Positions 12,624 to 27,600 of a DNA stretch of 64,000 nt are shown piece by piece. Each line of letters begins with the position of its first letter. Position 1 is the first letter of the stretch. The position numbers and the translations under genes are program-made. The notes below the pieces were generated by a model. It did not search any database, had not been told where the DNA came from, and saw nothing but the letters and a program-made list of their open reading frames with translations. Origin of the DNA: Henricia sp. BOLD:AAB3569 (taxonomy: Eukaryota > Echinodermata > Asteroidea > Spinulosida > Echinasteridae); contig JBBELK010000461.1 in NCBI GenBank assembly GCA_037783545.1, positions 248,001 to 312,000 of the forward strand, in the 5' to 3' direction.

Positions 12624-15600
12624 ATGTACATGTAGCTCAGCTGGTAGGGCATCTTCCTGTATAGTGCAGAGGTCTCAGGTTTGAATCCTGATGAGGACCA
12701 TATGATTTTTCTCTCATCCCATGTTTGGTCATTTCATTTCAGTGGTGATTATAGGCACCATACCAAACACTGCATCGGCAAAACATTGAAATGAACATAG
12801 TGAACTAAACAAACAAGAAAAAGTAAGACTATAGGGCCATGCATGGTGGACTGGAAATCAACATGTGTATGGGTTTGCGGTAGCTCCTTGTGAAAATCTT
12901 ATTGTATCAAAAGTACATGTAATGTGTGGTTCTGAAAAGAACCGGTGAGTGTCATGTGAACTTTTAAACTTACAAAGTTTAACTTTAAGAAGTTGGTTCA
13001 GTGTTTCCCCCACTATCGGGAGTTGCCACTGTTGCCTATATTTCATCGACTTGAGGTGCCACAAACTTGCATCCTTAACACTTCTTTAAAAAACTTGAGT
13101 CATAACGTGCTTGGGTGTTAAACAGGATACTTGCAAAGGGAAAAATCAATTATTGTCTCTACACAAAGGAAATTACTTCAGACTGTTGCTTTGCACCAGT
13201 GCTGTTGCCATCTGTATTTCTCTACTGAAAATATCTGTACTGAATGCACTGCCTTGCAAATTTTACAAACCTCCCAAAATATTCACATTTGAAATACATC
13301 ATGCGTTTCTTTCTGAATAACGTAGATTTATTATTAGTGTTCATATTTGATACTTTTGCTGTCAGCCACTCTCCAATGGGCTGTTCTGGCTACTGTAATT
13401 TTCTTTAGTCAGATAGTTTAGAAAAATATGCCTACGGTCAGGTGGGGGTAAACATGCAGGCAAGGGACGGAATGGAGGTGGGTGGTGGGTTCAGGGGTGG
13501 ACATGATGAGGGGGAGGAGACATGGGGAGATGGAGAGAATAAGGGAATTTAAGGAGAAGATTACCATGGGGTCTGCAAATCTTTTCTTGTACTATACTGC
13601 GATATTTTGCTGCAGAGCATTTACTGGCCCTTATGATGGCTTTTCACTTGTGACTTATAAATTAATGTGTGAGATTTATACCATTTATAAATGTATTGTA
13701 ACTTTGTTCATAGATTAAATTTCTGTAGTTAATTTCCTCAGTAAAGCCCTAACATAATTGAAAGTCTGGATTTTTAAAACTGAAAACCCATTCCTTAATT
13801 TCAAGTAATTCGACCCCTAATTGCTCAGTGCAGTGTGTGTACATTGTAATCCTTCCCAAATTGGTTAAATATGGTCAAATCATAACAGTGCAACATATTT
13901 CACCCATGTGTGACCTAGGCCATTGCTATGGGTCTTGTTGAGAAATGGGAGTACCAAACTCATGCCAAACTCCACAGGTGCATGCATGCCTGAATGGAGT
14001 ATTAGTCCCTAGTGGCTTAGCAGAGGGTCTGGGAGGAGGGACTTGACCCCCTAGGGTATGCCTTGACCTGGACTGACCCAGGATGACCCAAATTGATGCT
14101 AGTCCTCTGTGGTTGGCCAGGGTGGCTGCCATACATACATGTTATTTTTTATTGAAAGAGGACAATTTTTCTTAAAAGGTCTTTCTTAAAAGGTCTTTTC
14201 TCTTATTCTAGGTTTGGTCGTTTCATTTTAAAGGCGATTAGGCTCTATACCAAATATTGTATTCATTTCTAGCAGAAAATCGGGAAAAAAACGGAAACTC
14301 GATCTTTGAATGTTGTTTCTTCTCTTTGGTTTCCATCAGTTTACACATTGTGCATTGTTTAAATGTTGCATTAAGTGGTGTTCCCATTGGACTATTTTTG
14401 GTTAAACTCCCGTGGTTGTGCGGGAGAATAACCAAATTTAGTCCAATGGGGACGCACGGAGAATTAGCGTCCCTGTAAAGTTACCGCGACCACGATGTAA
14501 AACATACAGGGCGAGAGACGCCGCGGAAACTTTCCGCTCAACCGCGGGAGTTTTACAGGGCCCTCAAAAAGTCCAATGGGAACAGCGCCGCCCTGTAGAA
14601 CTACCGCTGCCGCTGTGTAAAATGCCAAATGGATGACGTCACTTCCTGCATTGTGCAATCCCACCACACAATTCTGGTTATTATGTACGGGCCCTGTATG
14701 TACGTACGCACGTGTTTTTTCATGCTCTTTTCTTCGCAAATATAATGGCAAGTTTAATCGAAGTTGTTCGAAATTTGATTGGGTTTCGTGCAGCATGCAC
14801 ACAATTAATAATTTCGCGCCAATATGTGTATCGCATGGCATGTCAAACATCCTGTTAGGTCAAAGGTTATGTAAACCACGCCCTCAATTGACCACATATG
14901 GCCAGCCGAGTAGCTAAATTTTCCGCTCACATCGTGTAAAATATATGGTAAGTGGGAACGCACGGGAGATTTACAGGAAGCAATGTTTACAGGGAGTCGC
15001 GGAAAGTTCCCGCGAGGGCGCGGAAAAAGAAGTCCAATGAGAACATGCCTTTATAGGCAGTCGAGGCAGTCCTTTAAAACTCACAATTGTAAACCACTCT
15101 CAACTTTAAGCTTTTATTTCCTGGACGTTTATTTCCTGAATTAGCTTCTTACTACTAACACCTTAAAGAAAACTGACATTGCACTGCAAGTTTTCACACA
15201 AGATAACATGAGGGGAAAAGACATGTGGTGTAAATTAAGTAGCTTCCCCGTTTAGGGCTTATGCCAAATGCCCTACTCTGCGCAAGGTGCAATGAGTTTG
15301 CATAAGGTTCCACGCAGGTATTGAACAACACCCCCCAACCCCCTTGTCCCCTCCCCCATATCAGAAAGAGCTTTATTTCAGGAGGCATTTTAATGAGAGT
15401 TTATTGTAGTGTTAAAGTTTAACAGACTGAAAGTTGAGAAAAGACTGATCTCTGATGAATGCTGTGGGCGTTGCATGTTTCACAAGTGAATTAAGCTCGG
15501 AAATTAGGCTGATTTTGGGTGTGGAGAAGAGAGGAAAAGAGTGATATGGCAAAATGCCAGGTGTCTTCAAGAAATGATCCCCAAGTTACTGCAATAGGCT

Positions 15601-18600
15601 ATACCATGTTTTGAGACCACTGGTTGTCTTCATAGTAAGGCATCAGCACATTAACCCCAAGGTTTGCAGTTCGAATCCCGGTAGAGCCAAGTTGTTTTTC
15701 ACTGCATCCAGATTCCCCAAACTCATAGACATTTGTATCCACATTTGTATCTGGCAAACTGTAGGCCTATATTTTATACCAGTCATTGTTTAAATCAGTC
15801 CTGGCCTCGTCCAATTCTCTTTGGATTGTTTAGCTACATGTAGGTTTCCAATTTGCACTGAACACAAGCCATGACAAATATCTTAGGTATTTGCACTGTT
15901 TGGGATGTCAAAAGCCAAGTGAAGACTGTTGTGGCAGAAGTGTTGGAAGGGTTTCCGGATCCACTGTGCATTAGCCCCTGGCTCTCAAAGTATATCCCTC
16001 TTGAATAGGAATCCAGGCATTTAGAATTATGGGCTCCCCCAAGAGGAATAGGTGTGGCACAGTGCATGACAACAGGGTCATTTCCAAGAAATCGCTTGGC
16101 ATTTACCTTTTTTCTCCTTGGCAGCCATACAACAGTTTCAATGCCCATTGCAAGTAGGATCCATTTTTCCTGTAAGCTGTTTGTCAAATCCACTGAGAAG
16201 AGAAGGCACAGAACAGTTACAGATTCCATGAAAATGAGCATTCTTTAATTGCAACAGATAAACATTAGTACCTGTATATCTCAGAAATGATGAATTTTAT
16301 TTACCCTAAGGGTACTACATGTAATAAAGGGGTCATGGTAAATAATGAAATACCTTGGCCCCTATAGCATCTTATTTGTTTTACATGTAGTTAAAGAATT
16401 TGTTTAAAATATGCATTTCTAAAACTATACAGTCATTGTGGAAGTGGAACTTTCTTAATAAAAAGTCTGAAAATATTTACTAACTTATACTGACTTATCC
16501 TGAGCACCAAAAGAGATGTACATTTTCTTCAGAAACAAGTTTAATCAAAATTTGAATTAACATCAAAATATTTACATAAAAGTTTTGACTGCTTTAAGCT
16601 TCTGTGGGCTACATTCCCAATCTCAGATTGACCTTTGTTATTTTCAATCAAACAGTGGGAACATTTTTCACATTTCATCATTTATTGTTCAGTATAGGAT
16701 TGTGAGGTCATACATCAAGTCTAGCTTAACCTTATAGTGACATTGAGCCAACAATGCATACAATCCTGAAGGATCACTTTTACTATCAACCCTTGCTCCT
16801 AGTCTAATCTAGAATCAACCTGTCACTAAACTCTACCCCAGTAATTGCTGGGAAAACCAATTCACGCAGGTTTTGTTTGGACAAATTGAGCCTTGTTATG
16901 CCCATTTCCGGTGCTAGCCCATGCAGTTGGTATGATGGCTTCATAACAACTTCCCATGGACGATCACTTGAGTTGATGCTATTATACGCTGGCTCACCAG
17001 CTTCTACTATTTGTGTGCATTGAAATATGCACAGCACCCCGGCACAGCAAGGTTTGAATTGGTTTGACTTTCCAAATGTTTCAACAAGAGTCAAAAATCA
17101 GTGTTTTGAGAAGGATGAAGATGTTTCAAACTGTCTCCTCAGCACATAGTTGTCTCCTCGGCTGTTAGTATTAAGAATAGGCTACATACCCTTTTATACC
17201 TTTTAAGGGGTACATTTTAAGTACAAATAATGTAGGAGTAAGCCTACATTTGTATATTTTTTTTTACACACAGCTTCTTGAAAAACAACTTCTGTTGAAT
17301 GAGCCACCGTGTATAAATATGAATAAATAAATAAATAAATAGTAGTACATATAAACACTGTCAAAACAATCTCAAAACCGTTTGAATATCTCTGAAATGA
17401 GTGAAGAGAGTACATTCATGTAATCGGGATTTTAACCCAGTATACATTGTACACCCAGTTTGGTATGGTAAATGTTTCAATCTCAGTCCAAAAAGAATTC
17501 AAAGTATTTCCATTGATACCCCACCTGCTTCTGTAACATTTATGCCTGGCATGCGGCGCGGCAAGCTTCATTTCAGTACCACACTGTGCCATTTTTCTGT
17601 AAAAGGGGAGAGGAAGCTTCAAGGTTTCGCTGTTATCCACAGGTGTGTCTAAATTGGCTTCTTATATTGGCTCGTTGGTATCATTGCTCTCAAACTGTAC
17701 CATTAAAACAAAGAGAAAGAAAAGAACTATCCAGTGATTGACAGATGAGGCTTCAGTTTGATTGACAGAGGCACTTTGCAGTTTCTGGTCGAGGAGAGTG
17801 AATTCACCAATGCAGGAAATTCAGAACACTGAACGTCTGAGGCTGATTCCCGATACAGGTTTGTATGCCGGAAACTGCAGTCGGGGCATTCAACTTGGCT
17901 ACTGGTTTCACTTGTTTCAAGTATGAACGCTTGGGGGAAAAGTAACTGAGTATCAAGGGTTTTACTCAGGCTTAGTGTGTCACTGTGAAGTGAAACCCTC
18001 AGAAGTAGGCAACAGGTTCTTTGTGACCTGATTTTTGGGTAACATACTGGAAATTGATGGGCCCATGACAATTGGGAGGGAAAAAGGCTGATTTATTTGG
18101 TGTCCTGTTGAAGTTGTATGCTGAAAAGTTGCTCTAGATTTGAAAGTGTTTTGAAGATAGTTTGTACTGAATGCTAGAGCATAGAATTACTCGGGCCTAC
18201 ATGTATGTTGGAGGAAAAAGCAGGCTTATGACACAGTTTTGGCGTGCTGGACCCGAAATGGAAAAGCAAACGGAAAATAGTACTGTCCTATTGTCTCAAG
18301 TGGTAAGATACTACAAAATTAAACATGAACATTTTATAGAAATGTTTCCAAAGTGGCCACAATTTCCAACATTTACCATAAAGCCATGATGAAATCACAG
18401 TTTGCCTTCCCAATCCCAAGTGCCCAACACTAAACAGGTAGGCCCTATTTGCCATTCTGCTATAAATCAATGCCCATCCAACAGATCTAGAGTCTATATT
18501 ATTGCTAATCCCAAGCCAGTGATTGGCCGTTTTGAACCACAGGCCATATCCCATGATGCACAGGTCATATCCCAGGATGCACTAGGCATCACAGGTGCAG

Positions 18601-21600
18601 GATCCAAGGCTCCCAAATGTAGTCCCTTATGTTCAGACCTTTAAACTCACGCCAACACACGCACTACACTGGGCAGAGTTTCTTGCCATATAAAAATCCA
18701 AAACTCGCCAAAAAAAAGGAGAATGCATGTTTCAAGTTCAAATTCACAACCCAGGTAAAATATGTTTTCTAGGGGGTTACACTATACAGCACACCCCTCT
18801 GTTTGGCCCAGCCTAAACTCCACACTGTGGACCCAGATCATAACACCATTTAGCCCATGAGATCTGGGGTAGCATGAGAGAAGGCAATTAACAGGTGTCT
18901 GATATACACCTTCAAATAAAGCACCTCTTTAAACTTAGCACTTGCACAGTACACCCCCCTCTGTTTGGCCCAGCCTAAACTCCACACTGTGGACCCAGAT
19001 CATAACACCATTTAGCCCAAGAGACTCATCTAACTGAAAGGCTTATCATTCTTCCTTCCACCTTTGTGGGGTAAGGTGACTCCCATTTACACCTGACAGA
19101 TATTTCATACTTGATAAGCAGCCCTACTGCATTCAAGGGGACATTTAAGTTATACAATGCCTGGACTTTAGAAATGCAACCAGTAGCATAAATTTTGATC
19201 AGTAAATATGGAACCAATGTTTGTAAATTGTGGTATGGAATTTACCTAACATGGGAGATTGACATTTCAACTTTATAAAATAATGTTACTGCTCTGGTTT
19301 TTATTGTGTCCTTTGTTTTTTTCTCAAAGAGTTAAATCGGGTTATTATTTGTTTCCCCTATATAGCAAGCTGTTGCAGCATGACATTGCTTGATATACAG
19401 TACTTGATCCATTTGTTTTCTCTGCTAAAACAATAAAACAATGCCTTGCTTGTTGGTATGGGTACATGCACGGTGGTTGACCGTGCCCCATTAAAGGAAT
19501 AAAGCGCTTCAAGTTTAGGGTTAAAAAAGTTATAGGATATAAGATGTAAGCAGTATTTCAATAGCTTTGGCAATAGAGAATTGTGCAAAAACTATGAATG
19601 CTAGGATAGGGTGACATTTTGTGTGTAAAAAAGGTATATTAGGTCAAAAACCATTTTTATTAGGACTAGAGTTGTTTCTCTTTGGTCTGGAACCATTTTT
19701 GGAAGCTTTGGGTAGAAAAATAAGGTGTCATTTTGAGTGGTTCTTGCCGAAATTTTGGTGGTCTCCGGGGAGACTCTTCCCGAAATGTCGCCCTATTGTG
19801 GCATCTAGAGTTCTTACAATTCTTATTCTTATTAGCTTTAAATGACGCAAGAAACAAATTGGCCAAATTGGAATTTTAACCGCAGCCTTTGATTTTGCAA
19901 AGACATTGTTGAAGAATATATAGGGACCTACATGATCAACTCTAATGACCTAGCAGTCTAACAATACAATATGTACAGCAACTGATTTCACAGAATAGTG
20001 TGTAGCTTGTGCAACTTTTGAAAAAACGCATAGGCGCGCCCCATATAGCTTGCATGTAATTATCGCAGAAATGTTGTGCAAATAGCGCAATAAAAAGTTG
20101 CCCAAGTGGGCTTACAACATGTACATGCACATATGCGCCTAATAAAGGGTTTTGTAAAACTGGCTATGGGTCATCAGGCTTTGCAACAAAATTATTTGGT
20201 TTATTGCTACATATTTTGGTTTATGAGGCATGATGAAGCCTTGAAGAGAGGAACAGGTTGATGAGTTATAAGAACTGGGTCAGCCACCTTGATTGCACCA
20301 TAGCTCAGTGATTGCACCCAGCCTAGCCTTATTGCACACACACACACCCAGTTCACAGACAGCAAGGTGTAATGAATCATGGTCTTCAAGGTTCCTCTAC
20401 CATGTGGCCCACATTCCTTTACCATGTGCCTTGGACATTCCCCTAATGCCCACTGGGATTTGCTCAGGTAAAATAAACCCAACTGTGTAGCCTGATTGTG
20501 ATAATCTGTTAATATGGTGCCTGCAGCCTGCTCGGTTATTTAAAGGCCCGTTTACACTTGATTCGCCATTGCCGAAACAAACTCCGAAATTTCCAAAAAG
20601 GCCAGTTGAAGCCGGATAGACAATAAGTGTAAACGCAAAAGGTGAATTGAAAAGGGCAGATCAGACCCGGGTCTGATTCGCCTTTTAAAAGTCACATTTT
20701 GGGTAGGGGTGAACCCCACACTTGCGGGGTTGAACCCCGCAATTGTCAAGGTCGCTTGTAGTGTAAATGCTACCCGAATACAGATTCAGCAATTTGACTA
20801 TCTGGGGCGGTGCCCGCCGTATGGTATCGACGAATCTACGCATGTGCTGCGTTCACAATTAGCGGTGACTTTTGCGGTGAAGGCGAATTGAAGTCGAATC
20901 GAGATGTAGTGTAAATGCGACAAATGTTCAGTTTTGCGGTAGCAATAAAAATGCTGGGTCTGTATCCACCTTTGCCGTTTTGAGTGTAAACACTGTGAAA
21001 GTTTATCGTTTCGTTTATGGAAGTCTTTGCTAATAAGATATAAAGAAAGTCTTGGGCTAGAATCCCAATGTGGCCAAACTTCTTTGCTCAATTTTATTGG
21101 TCATTTTATTGGTCATGTTCTCTTTAATTAATATGCCATTACATACATGTATGTTCAGCAGGCCTATCGGATGGAATTTGTCACCGTTTTTGATCATTGG
21201 TAACAATTAATCTGGAATAGGTCCATAGACACAAGTTCTTGTCAGTGAGCATCTAGGCTACATCATCTGAGATTTATGCCCTGTGAGTACCCTACAGGTT
21301 GGGATTATTTACACAGTTTGTAACAGCACTAAACAAACCCCTGGCTGCAAAGTGACATGTTTCAGAATCCTGTTTCATTGTGACAATGCTAGATGCATGT
21401 AGGCCTGTACACTCTTCACTGGTTCCCATGTTGTCATCATTGTAGCTGGCATTCAATAAACACATCTGGCCTCTACAGTGCTGATAGCATAGTGTTTATA
21501 CCATAAACTACCCAACTGTGTTTTACTACAAATTGCTAATAGTTTGAGGTTGGCTTCTGTATACATTACATGGTCAGAAAATACCCAGAATGGCATGTTT

Positions 21601-24600
21601 TACCCAGAATCTCCAGCCAATAAATTATATTTTTGTTTGTGCTAACCAGGCGTGTTCTGTCACCGCAGGGTCAAAAGTTGAGGCAGAAAATGACTAGAGT
21701 TGCTATAGACCTACCCTGGTTGTCTAGTTCAGTGCCTCGTTTGAGAGTGAATTTGTTTTAATTAGACCAACCCTGTACAGCGAGTTATTGACACAGCAAT
21801 TGAGACATCTAGTTTCCCATGCGTACCAATAAATTATGCAGTTGAAACTGATAGCGTGTGTGGCCTAAAAAAAAATCGGGTCGCTGCACAATGAGCTCAG
21901 AGTTTCAACCATCAACGTTCGGAGCATTGTCCTTTTGAAGAAGTACCAAACTTATTCTGAAAAATATTCTAGGAAAAAAAAACTCTTAAAGAAAATTTGC
22001 TCTCAAAGGTGACGAATTGCTATTCCTATGTGCAACTTAAACTCTAAGCAGTTGGAAATTTTCCCCTCAACAAGGTCCACCGTTTTTACTTTTTTCCATA
22101 AAGAGCAAATGCATGTTTTTAGCTCATTTATAAATGTTAAATTTTGTCCACATTGACACTAATACCACACTCGTCATGATTAAATCACTAAAATCCCACT
22201 CAGAAATAATTGATAAGAAACTAGTTTCCGGGGATGGGGCTAAGCACCTCTTCATTTGATCTGATCAAGGTTCAAGAGCAGCAATTGACACAGTTAACCC
22301 GGAAGCAGCACATGAGATTCTCCTGGTTTTTCTCTCACCTGTGTGTTCGTTGGGTTAGGGAAAAACGTATTATTGGATAATTATTCAACCTGAATGAAAA
22401 ATTGACAATTGGGGCTTTGAGATACTTTCACTTGACCCAATACAATTTGTAATTCTGTGTCCTATTTGACTGTGTTTTATGCTTACTTGCAGCATGGGGG
22501 TCATATAATTGGGGACGTGATTCTGTAAAGAAAAAAATACATGTAGGTCTATTCTTTCTTTAACCAGCCAAATATTGCTGGGGATCCTACAACTGTAAGG
22601 AGTATCAAATCATGTTTGCTTGCATGATGGTACTGTGTCATTGCATGAGACTGCTTACAAGTATTCCAATTTAATGGTCTGGCAGAATATCAACATTACC
22701 GAATTTACAGATTCTTTATAATTCCTATAAATACATACATCAAGTTGGATATATACATTGTATCATGTTTAATTCTTGACACCTACCTGTTATAACACCT
22801 GTTAAGAGTTAAATGTTGATGTGTCCAATTATTTACACAATGCTTTGCAAAGAGAGAAACATGTTTATTTACATTAATCAGTATGTCTGGACAATGCAAT
22901 TTGACCATGCCTTGATGTGTGGTCTTTTCTAAAATGGCAGTGGGGGAGGGGGGGGGTGAGGGTGAGGGTGGGAGGGGGGAGGGGAGGGAGGGTAGGGGTG
23001 ATGCAGAGAGGTGGTTAAAAGTGGACACTAAACAAACAAATTATTTCCCACACCCACTATACATGTATATATGGTGCCTCACCACAGTACCATGCATCCT
23101 GGGATGGTAACATGGTTGATTGATTGATGCAATGTTGGTTAAAGTTTAGATGCTTGGACTACACCACAGAACAGGCACATTTTGTTGGTCTAGTCCGGAA
23201 TTGACCCATAGCATTAAGCCAAAATTGAAGCCCCCAAACTGTCATAGGAATAGTGAGTCTGCCCTCTACTTTTCTGTATGTATACATGTATGTAACTCTA
23301 TGGTAATGTACAGAACCAAGCCATGCTGGACTCTCCACTGCATAGGTGTAACCATTATGTCAGTACACTCCTTAGCTCCTTTGATATCAGCAGCGCTGAC
23401 TCTACCAATTGGAATTCCAGCTGATTAACACCAAGGTCCATTGGGAAACAAGCTCCCTTTGAGCAGTTTGACCCTCTAAGGATATCCCAAAGAATGCACA
23501 CCAAGCTCAAGATGAGTGCATTCTTGTCCTGATCAAGGACCTTATGCATCAGGCTACTACCTGAGAGATGGGTGTGCCTTCGCAAATTCCAAAGGTTTTG
23601 GTATTTGGTACTAACTGGACGTTATTGTTTCCGTAACTTAGGATAGTTCTTGAATAATATGCGTAAGGAATAAGCATCCTTTGTATATCACAGTGCGTCC
23701 ATCTTTGTCTTGTTCCCCATAATACGTCTCGAGTACAATCAGTGCATCTGCACGACGGCTCATTTACATAGTTTGGGCACCAGTTTGAAATGGTACCATA
23801 CGTGTAGCAGTTTTACTATTAAATCTGGCTTACAACTGTGTGCTACATGTATTATATAACCAAAGATAAACTAACAAAATCGCGAAATGGACAAAAGTAT
23901 AGTATAGTGGCAATTAATGCTACATCTCACTTAGGACTTAATTAACCTTACAAAATACAGAAAATTTATTGCAGGATTTCCAAAAGGAATACATTCACAT
24001 TCCTTAAAAATGAAATTCTATGCTAGCAAGTTATAGGTGGATAAATCGCTCCCTATCAATATTCCTGAAATCCAAAGGCATCGACCTCCTGCAGCCAAAT
24101 ATACACGGCGCTATATCTATCTTGTATCTCTCCTACTATCCCATTCCATGTCATTGTCAAGTAGGTCTCTATTGACATTACTCTCTAGGGACGCGGTCAG
24201 TCTTTTTGTCCAATTTCACGGGCTGAGACTCTTTGCAAACAGCGTTCTTTTATTGAAATCTCCAAGCGGCCATTGACTACCTTCCCATCCATTCATCACT
24301 TATCAAATTCATGCTTCACAGCCAACAGAACGGCCTGCCCGCTCATTTTTCACCCCTTGCGCCCCGGTTGCAAACAAAGTATGCTGTTTTAGATAGAAAT
24401 ACGATGGCACAGGACAGAGTGATTTATTCTGCAGGGTTTTGCCATTGTCTAACCCCACGACAGATGAGAAGGGGTGAACGGCCTGTAGAGAAAAAAAGAA
24501 CAATTTTTTAAAACTCTACAAAGAAGTTCAGTGACAGTATACCCTCTGTAAGAAGAATAGTGTTTGTATCAAATCACGTTTTCAATCTGACTTCGCATCA

Positions 24601-27600
24601 GGTTTCAGTATCCGGTAACCCCAAGTACGTGAATATGCAGGCAAATTTTGTTGTTTATAACACTGGAGCATTTATCACTATGACATTCAGTTTAATTATT
24701 TTAATGTTACTATCACAGAACAGCTGAGAAACATGGATTCAGAGAATTGTTTTCTCGGAGTACTTGTATAAAACAAAAAGCACACTAGATTTCCTTGTTT
24801 TGACTCTGAGTCACTGATGTACCTTCAAACAGTTCCATGAACTTGTTTCCACCTGGCATAGCATCATATACAGTATCCGGTGTTGTGAGAATAATTAATC
24901 CAGATTAGTGAAATTAATCAGGGTTTCCTGTACTGTAATCTAGGTCAGGTGAAACTGCCAACCACAACATTATTTAAAGGTTGATATGTTAACATCTTGC
25001 TCAATGTTTGCAGCTTGCAGGATGTGCAAAACTGTTTTAATTATGTTCAGCATACCGGTATATGTGAACCCTTTGCATCAGTGGTTGTTTTTGTCAAAGT
25101 TAATTGATACTGATGGAAATAAACATAAGCTCAAATGCACCAGACATGCATGCGCATGTGAAGACAGCTCACAGTGTTAGTCCCGTTTACGAGCGTATAT
25201 TGGAAATTTGAGACGTTTTTTTTTAGAAGGGCATGTTCTCACACTATTTGTAACCCTTTTTGGGCCAAAGTTATCTTTTCAGAACAATTTAAACTTATTT
25301 CTTTTATTTTGAGACCAGACAAAGGTACAATGTATTTCCTCAAAAATATGGTCTGTGTTGCCAAAATGCCCCCTTTACTGTGGAAAGACCCAGCTATCAT
25401 ACAGAAAACTTTCAGTGTGTCTGGCTTCTCTTCTGCTGGTGTGAGCAAGGTGCTGTAGTAACAATAGGTCATATTCCTATGACAATGTAAGAAACAAATC
25501 AAGATCAATTTACTGGGTTAATTAAATTAAACCTGTTATTTCCTTTCTTTGTCTTCTTACAGTCGGTTAGAGCAGAACCAGATTACATCCATCCCATCCC
25601 GGGCATTCACACAATACAGGAAGCTCAAGAGAATGTAAGTGATTCCGTTTACTTTTATTCAGGTTTTGTAACATTGCATTCTATTCCAATTATTTTGTTT
25701 ACTGTTCTGAATATGGCTAGTTAGGCACTACTGGTTGTATTTACATTAACAGAATGACATTAATAAGTTGTGATGGCCTCACAGTGAAAATTATTTATAA
25801 TTTGGATTAATAGATATTCTCTAATCACTTCAACAGAGATTTGAGCAACAACCTGATTGAGACTATCGCTGATGATGCTTTCGCTGGGCTGAGGACTCTC
25901 TCATCATTGTAAGTGAAAATCATTGTCACATGGTGTCACATGGTAAACCACATGACAAATCACACGTGATCAATCACATGACAAGTCATGTGATCAGTCA
26001 TATAAGTAGCAAATTATGTGATGAAATAGAAGATAAGGCCAATATATAGACTTTTAGTCCAGAACTATTTTTGTGAAATTTGAGATTTGACATTAGTCTT
26101 TTAATCTCCATAAAGGTTTTTTCTTCTTAGCCTAAAGATAAATAAATTCCTTTCCTGCCTAAACTAAAATAACAGAATGACAATCTTCAAGGGTCAATAA
26201 ATTACTGTACCAAACACTGCATTGGGCTAGTATTAAAATATTTTGTTTAGGGAAGCAATTTGTAATTCTGTCAAATTACTGCATGCAGCATACCATGCAT
26301 GTGTGTGCCTAATAGAACACAATGACCGTGACCGCTTCCATACTCAATTTTTCCCAAGGTCATATACCATTATGAATTTTTCATCCAATATTTACTCAAC
26401 TGCCGTCGTATTTCCTTTTGACGGTGTAATCGATCCAGTGAGTTGCATGAAGTCTGTCTAGCAGCCAACAATGCTTCTTTATCTAATTAATAAAGGAATC
26501 AATATTTGTAAAGGTCTAATTGCTGTTTCAGGAAATTGAGATGATAAAGCAGTTAGTGAATGGAGTTGTTTTCATTATGGGAGAGGAGAGGGTCTTTGTA
26601 TGAAAGGAATGGCGGTCTGTCTGTGGGTTCACATTTGCTCCTAATTTGACCTCACTGGAGTATATTGAGAGAGGACACAAAGCCTGAAGATGCCTACTAT
26701 ACGTCAACATTGCAACTACTATGACAATCATAATGTTTAGTGGCGTTTTTTATAGTTACACTAGAGTATTTCACACAAACCATAACAACAATTGAAGTGA
26801 TTTCGATTTGTTTCATTTTCAAGTCTAATCTGTTAGACCCATCTAGCTCTCAACATTTAAAATGTTTCTTCATTCAGTATATTTTGTTGACATTTGTACG
26901 AAGAGACGAAACAGAGAGACCCTTAGTCATGTGACTTTGAGCTACGTACATGTATCAGACATTTAGCCTGTACATGTAATCCCCTGTAAGGATAACCAAA
27001 ATTGGCTTTGGAACGCTTGGGATTTTGTCATCGACACAATTTGTTGACATGATGGAATCAAGAGGGTAACTAGTCAATGTATTCGTTTGTTGACTACAAG
27101 GAATGTCAGTCAAACCAAACAATGCCCGTTATCGGCTGATTCCACATTTTATTGTCAAAGGTTGAGAATGTTCTAGTCTTATAAACTATGGCATTCATGT
27201 GTATGCTTCTGTTTTTATCTTCAATAACATAAGAACTCAAACACTTATACAGAGTCTGCGATTATCTGACTTTTTCCAATTTTTTTATTTCAACATGAGT
27301 ACACATTTTGCCTTCTGTTTTCCAGTAGTCATCAGATACCCTCTAAGGACCTGTTTTAGATAAATCCCTCGCCTCACATTTCCTGCATCAAACACCGATG
27401 GAGGTGATAAGAAAGTGTGAAGAAGGAACACTGTTTCCTTTCCTAATTTGCTGACTCTCCCTTGCACTTTTGATTTGATCTGATTTGCTCCCCTTTTGTT
27501 GAACGTTGGCCTGCAGCAAGTCTAAAAAAGGGGTCAATGTGACACCCCTAATAAATGCTTTAGTCGGCAAATTGTTATGAGCCTTCACTTGACAAATCAG

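Larger units (their letters stand above)
3539..25562 (+). other. large intron (22 kb) rich in repeats
   Basis: GTGAGT to CTTACAG. It separates the D2 cap from its first LRR. Repeats found inside are listed separately: MITE-like elements at 4674, 8219, 14377 and 20541; the AACTGG TIR element at 8850; SINEs at 12248, 12628 and 15600; a 70-bp direct repeat at 18791; and a foldback arm at 25179. The remaining stretches (about 5.2-8.2, 12.8-14.2, 15.8-18.8, 19.0-20.5 and 21.0-25.1 kb) show no exon, RNA gene or repeat that I can support. Short ORFs there have no recognisable domain. Confidence 0.75.

Noticed and set aside
14464-14850. 128-residue minus-strand ORF
   Set aside because: Lies inside a TIR element and reads its inverted sub-repeats; no domain.
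15834-16241. 135-residue minus-strand ORF in intron 2
   Set aside because: The longest ORF in the 22-kb intron but with no recognisable domain, start context or splice partner; chance length in AT-rich DNA.
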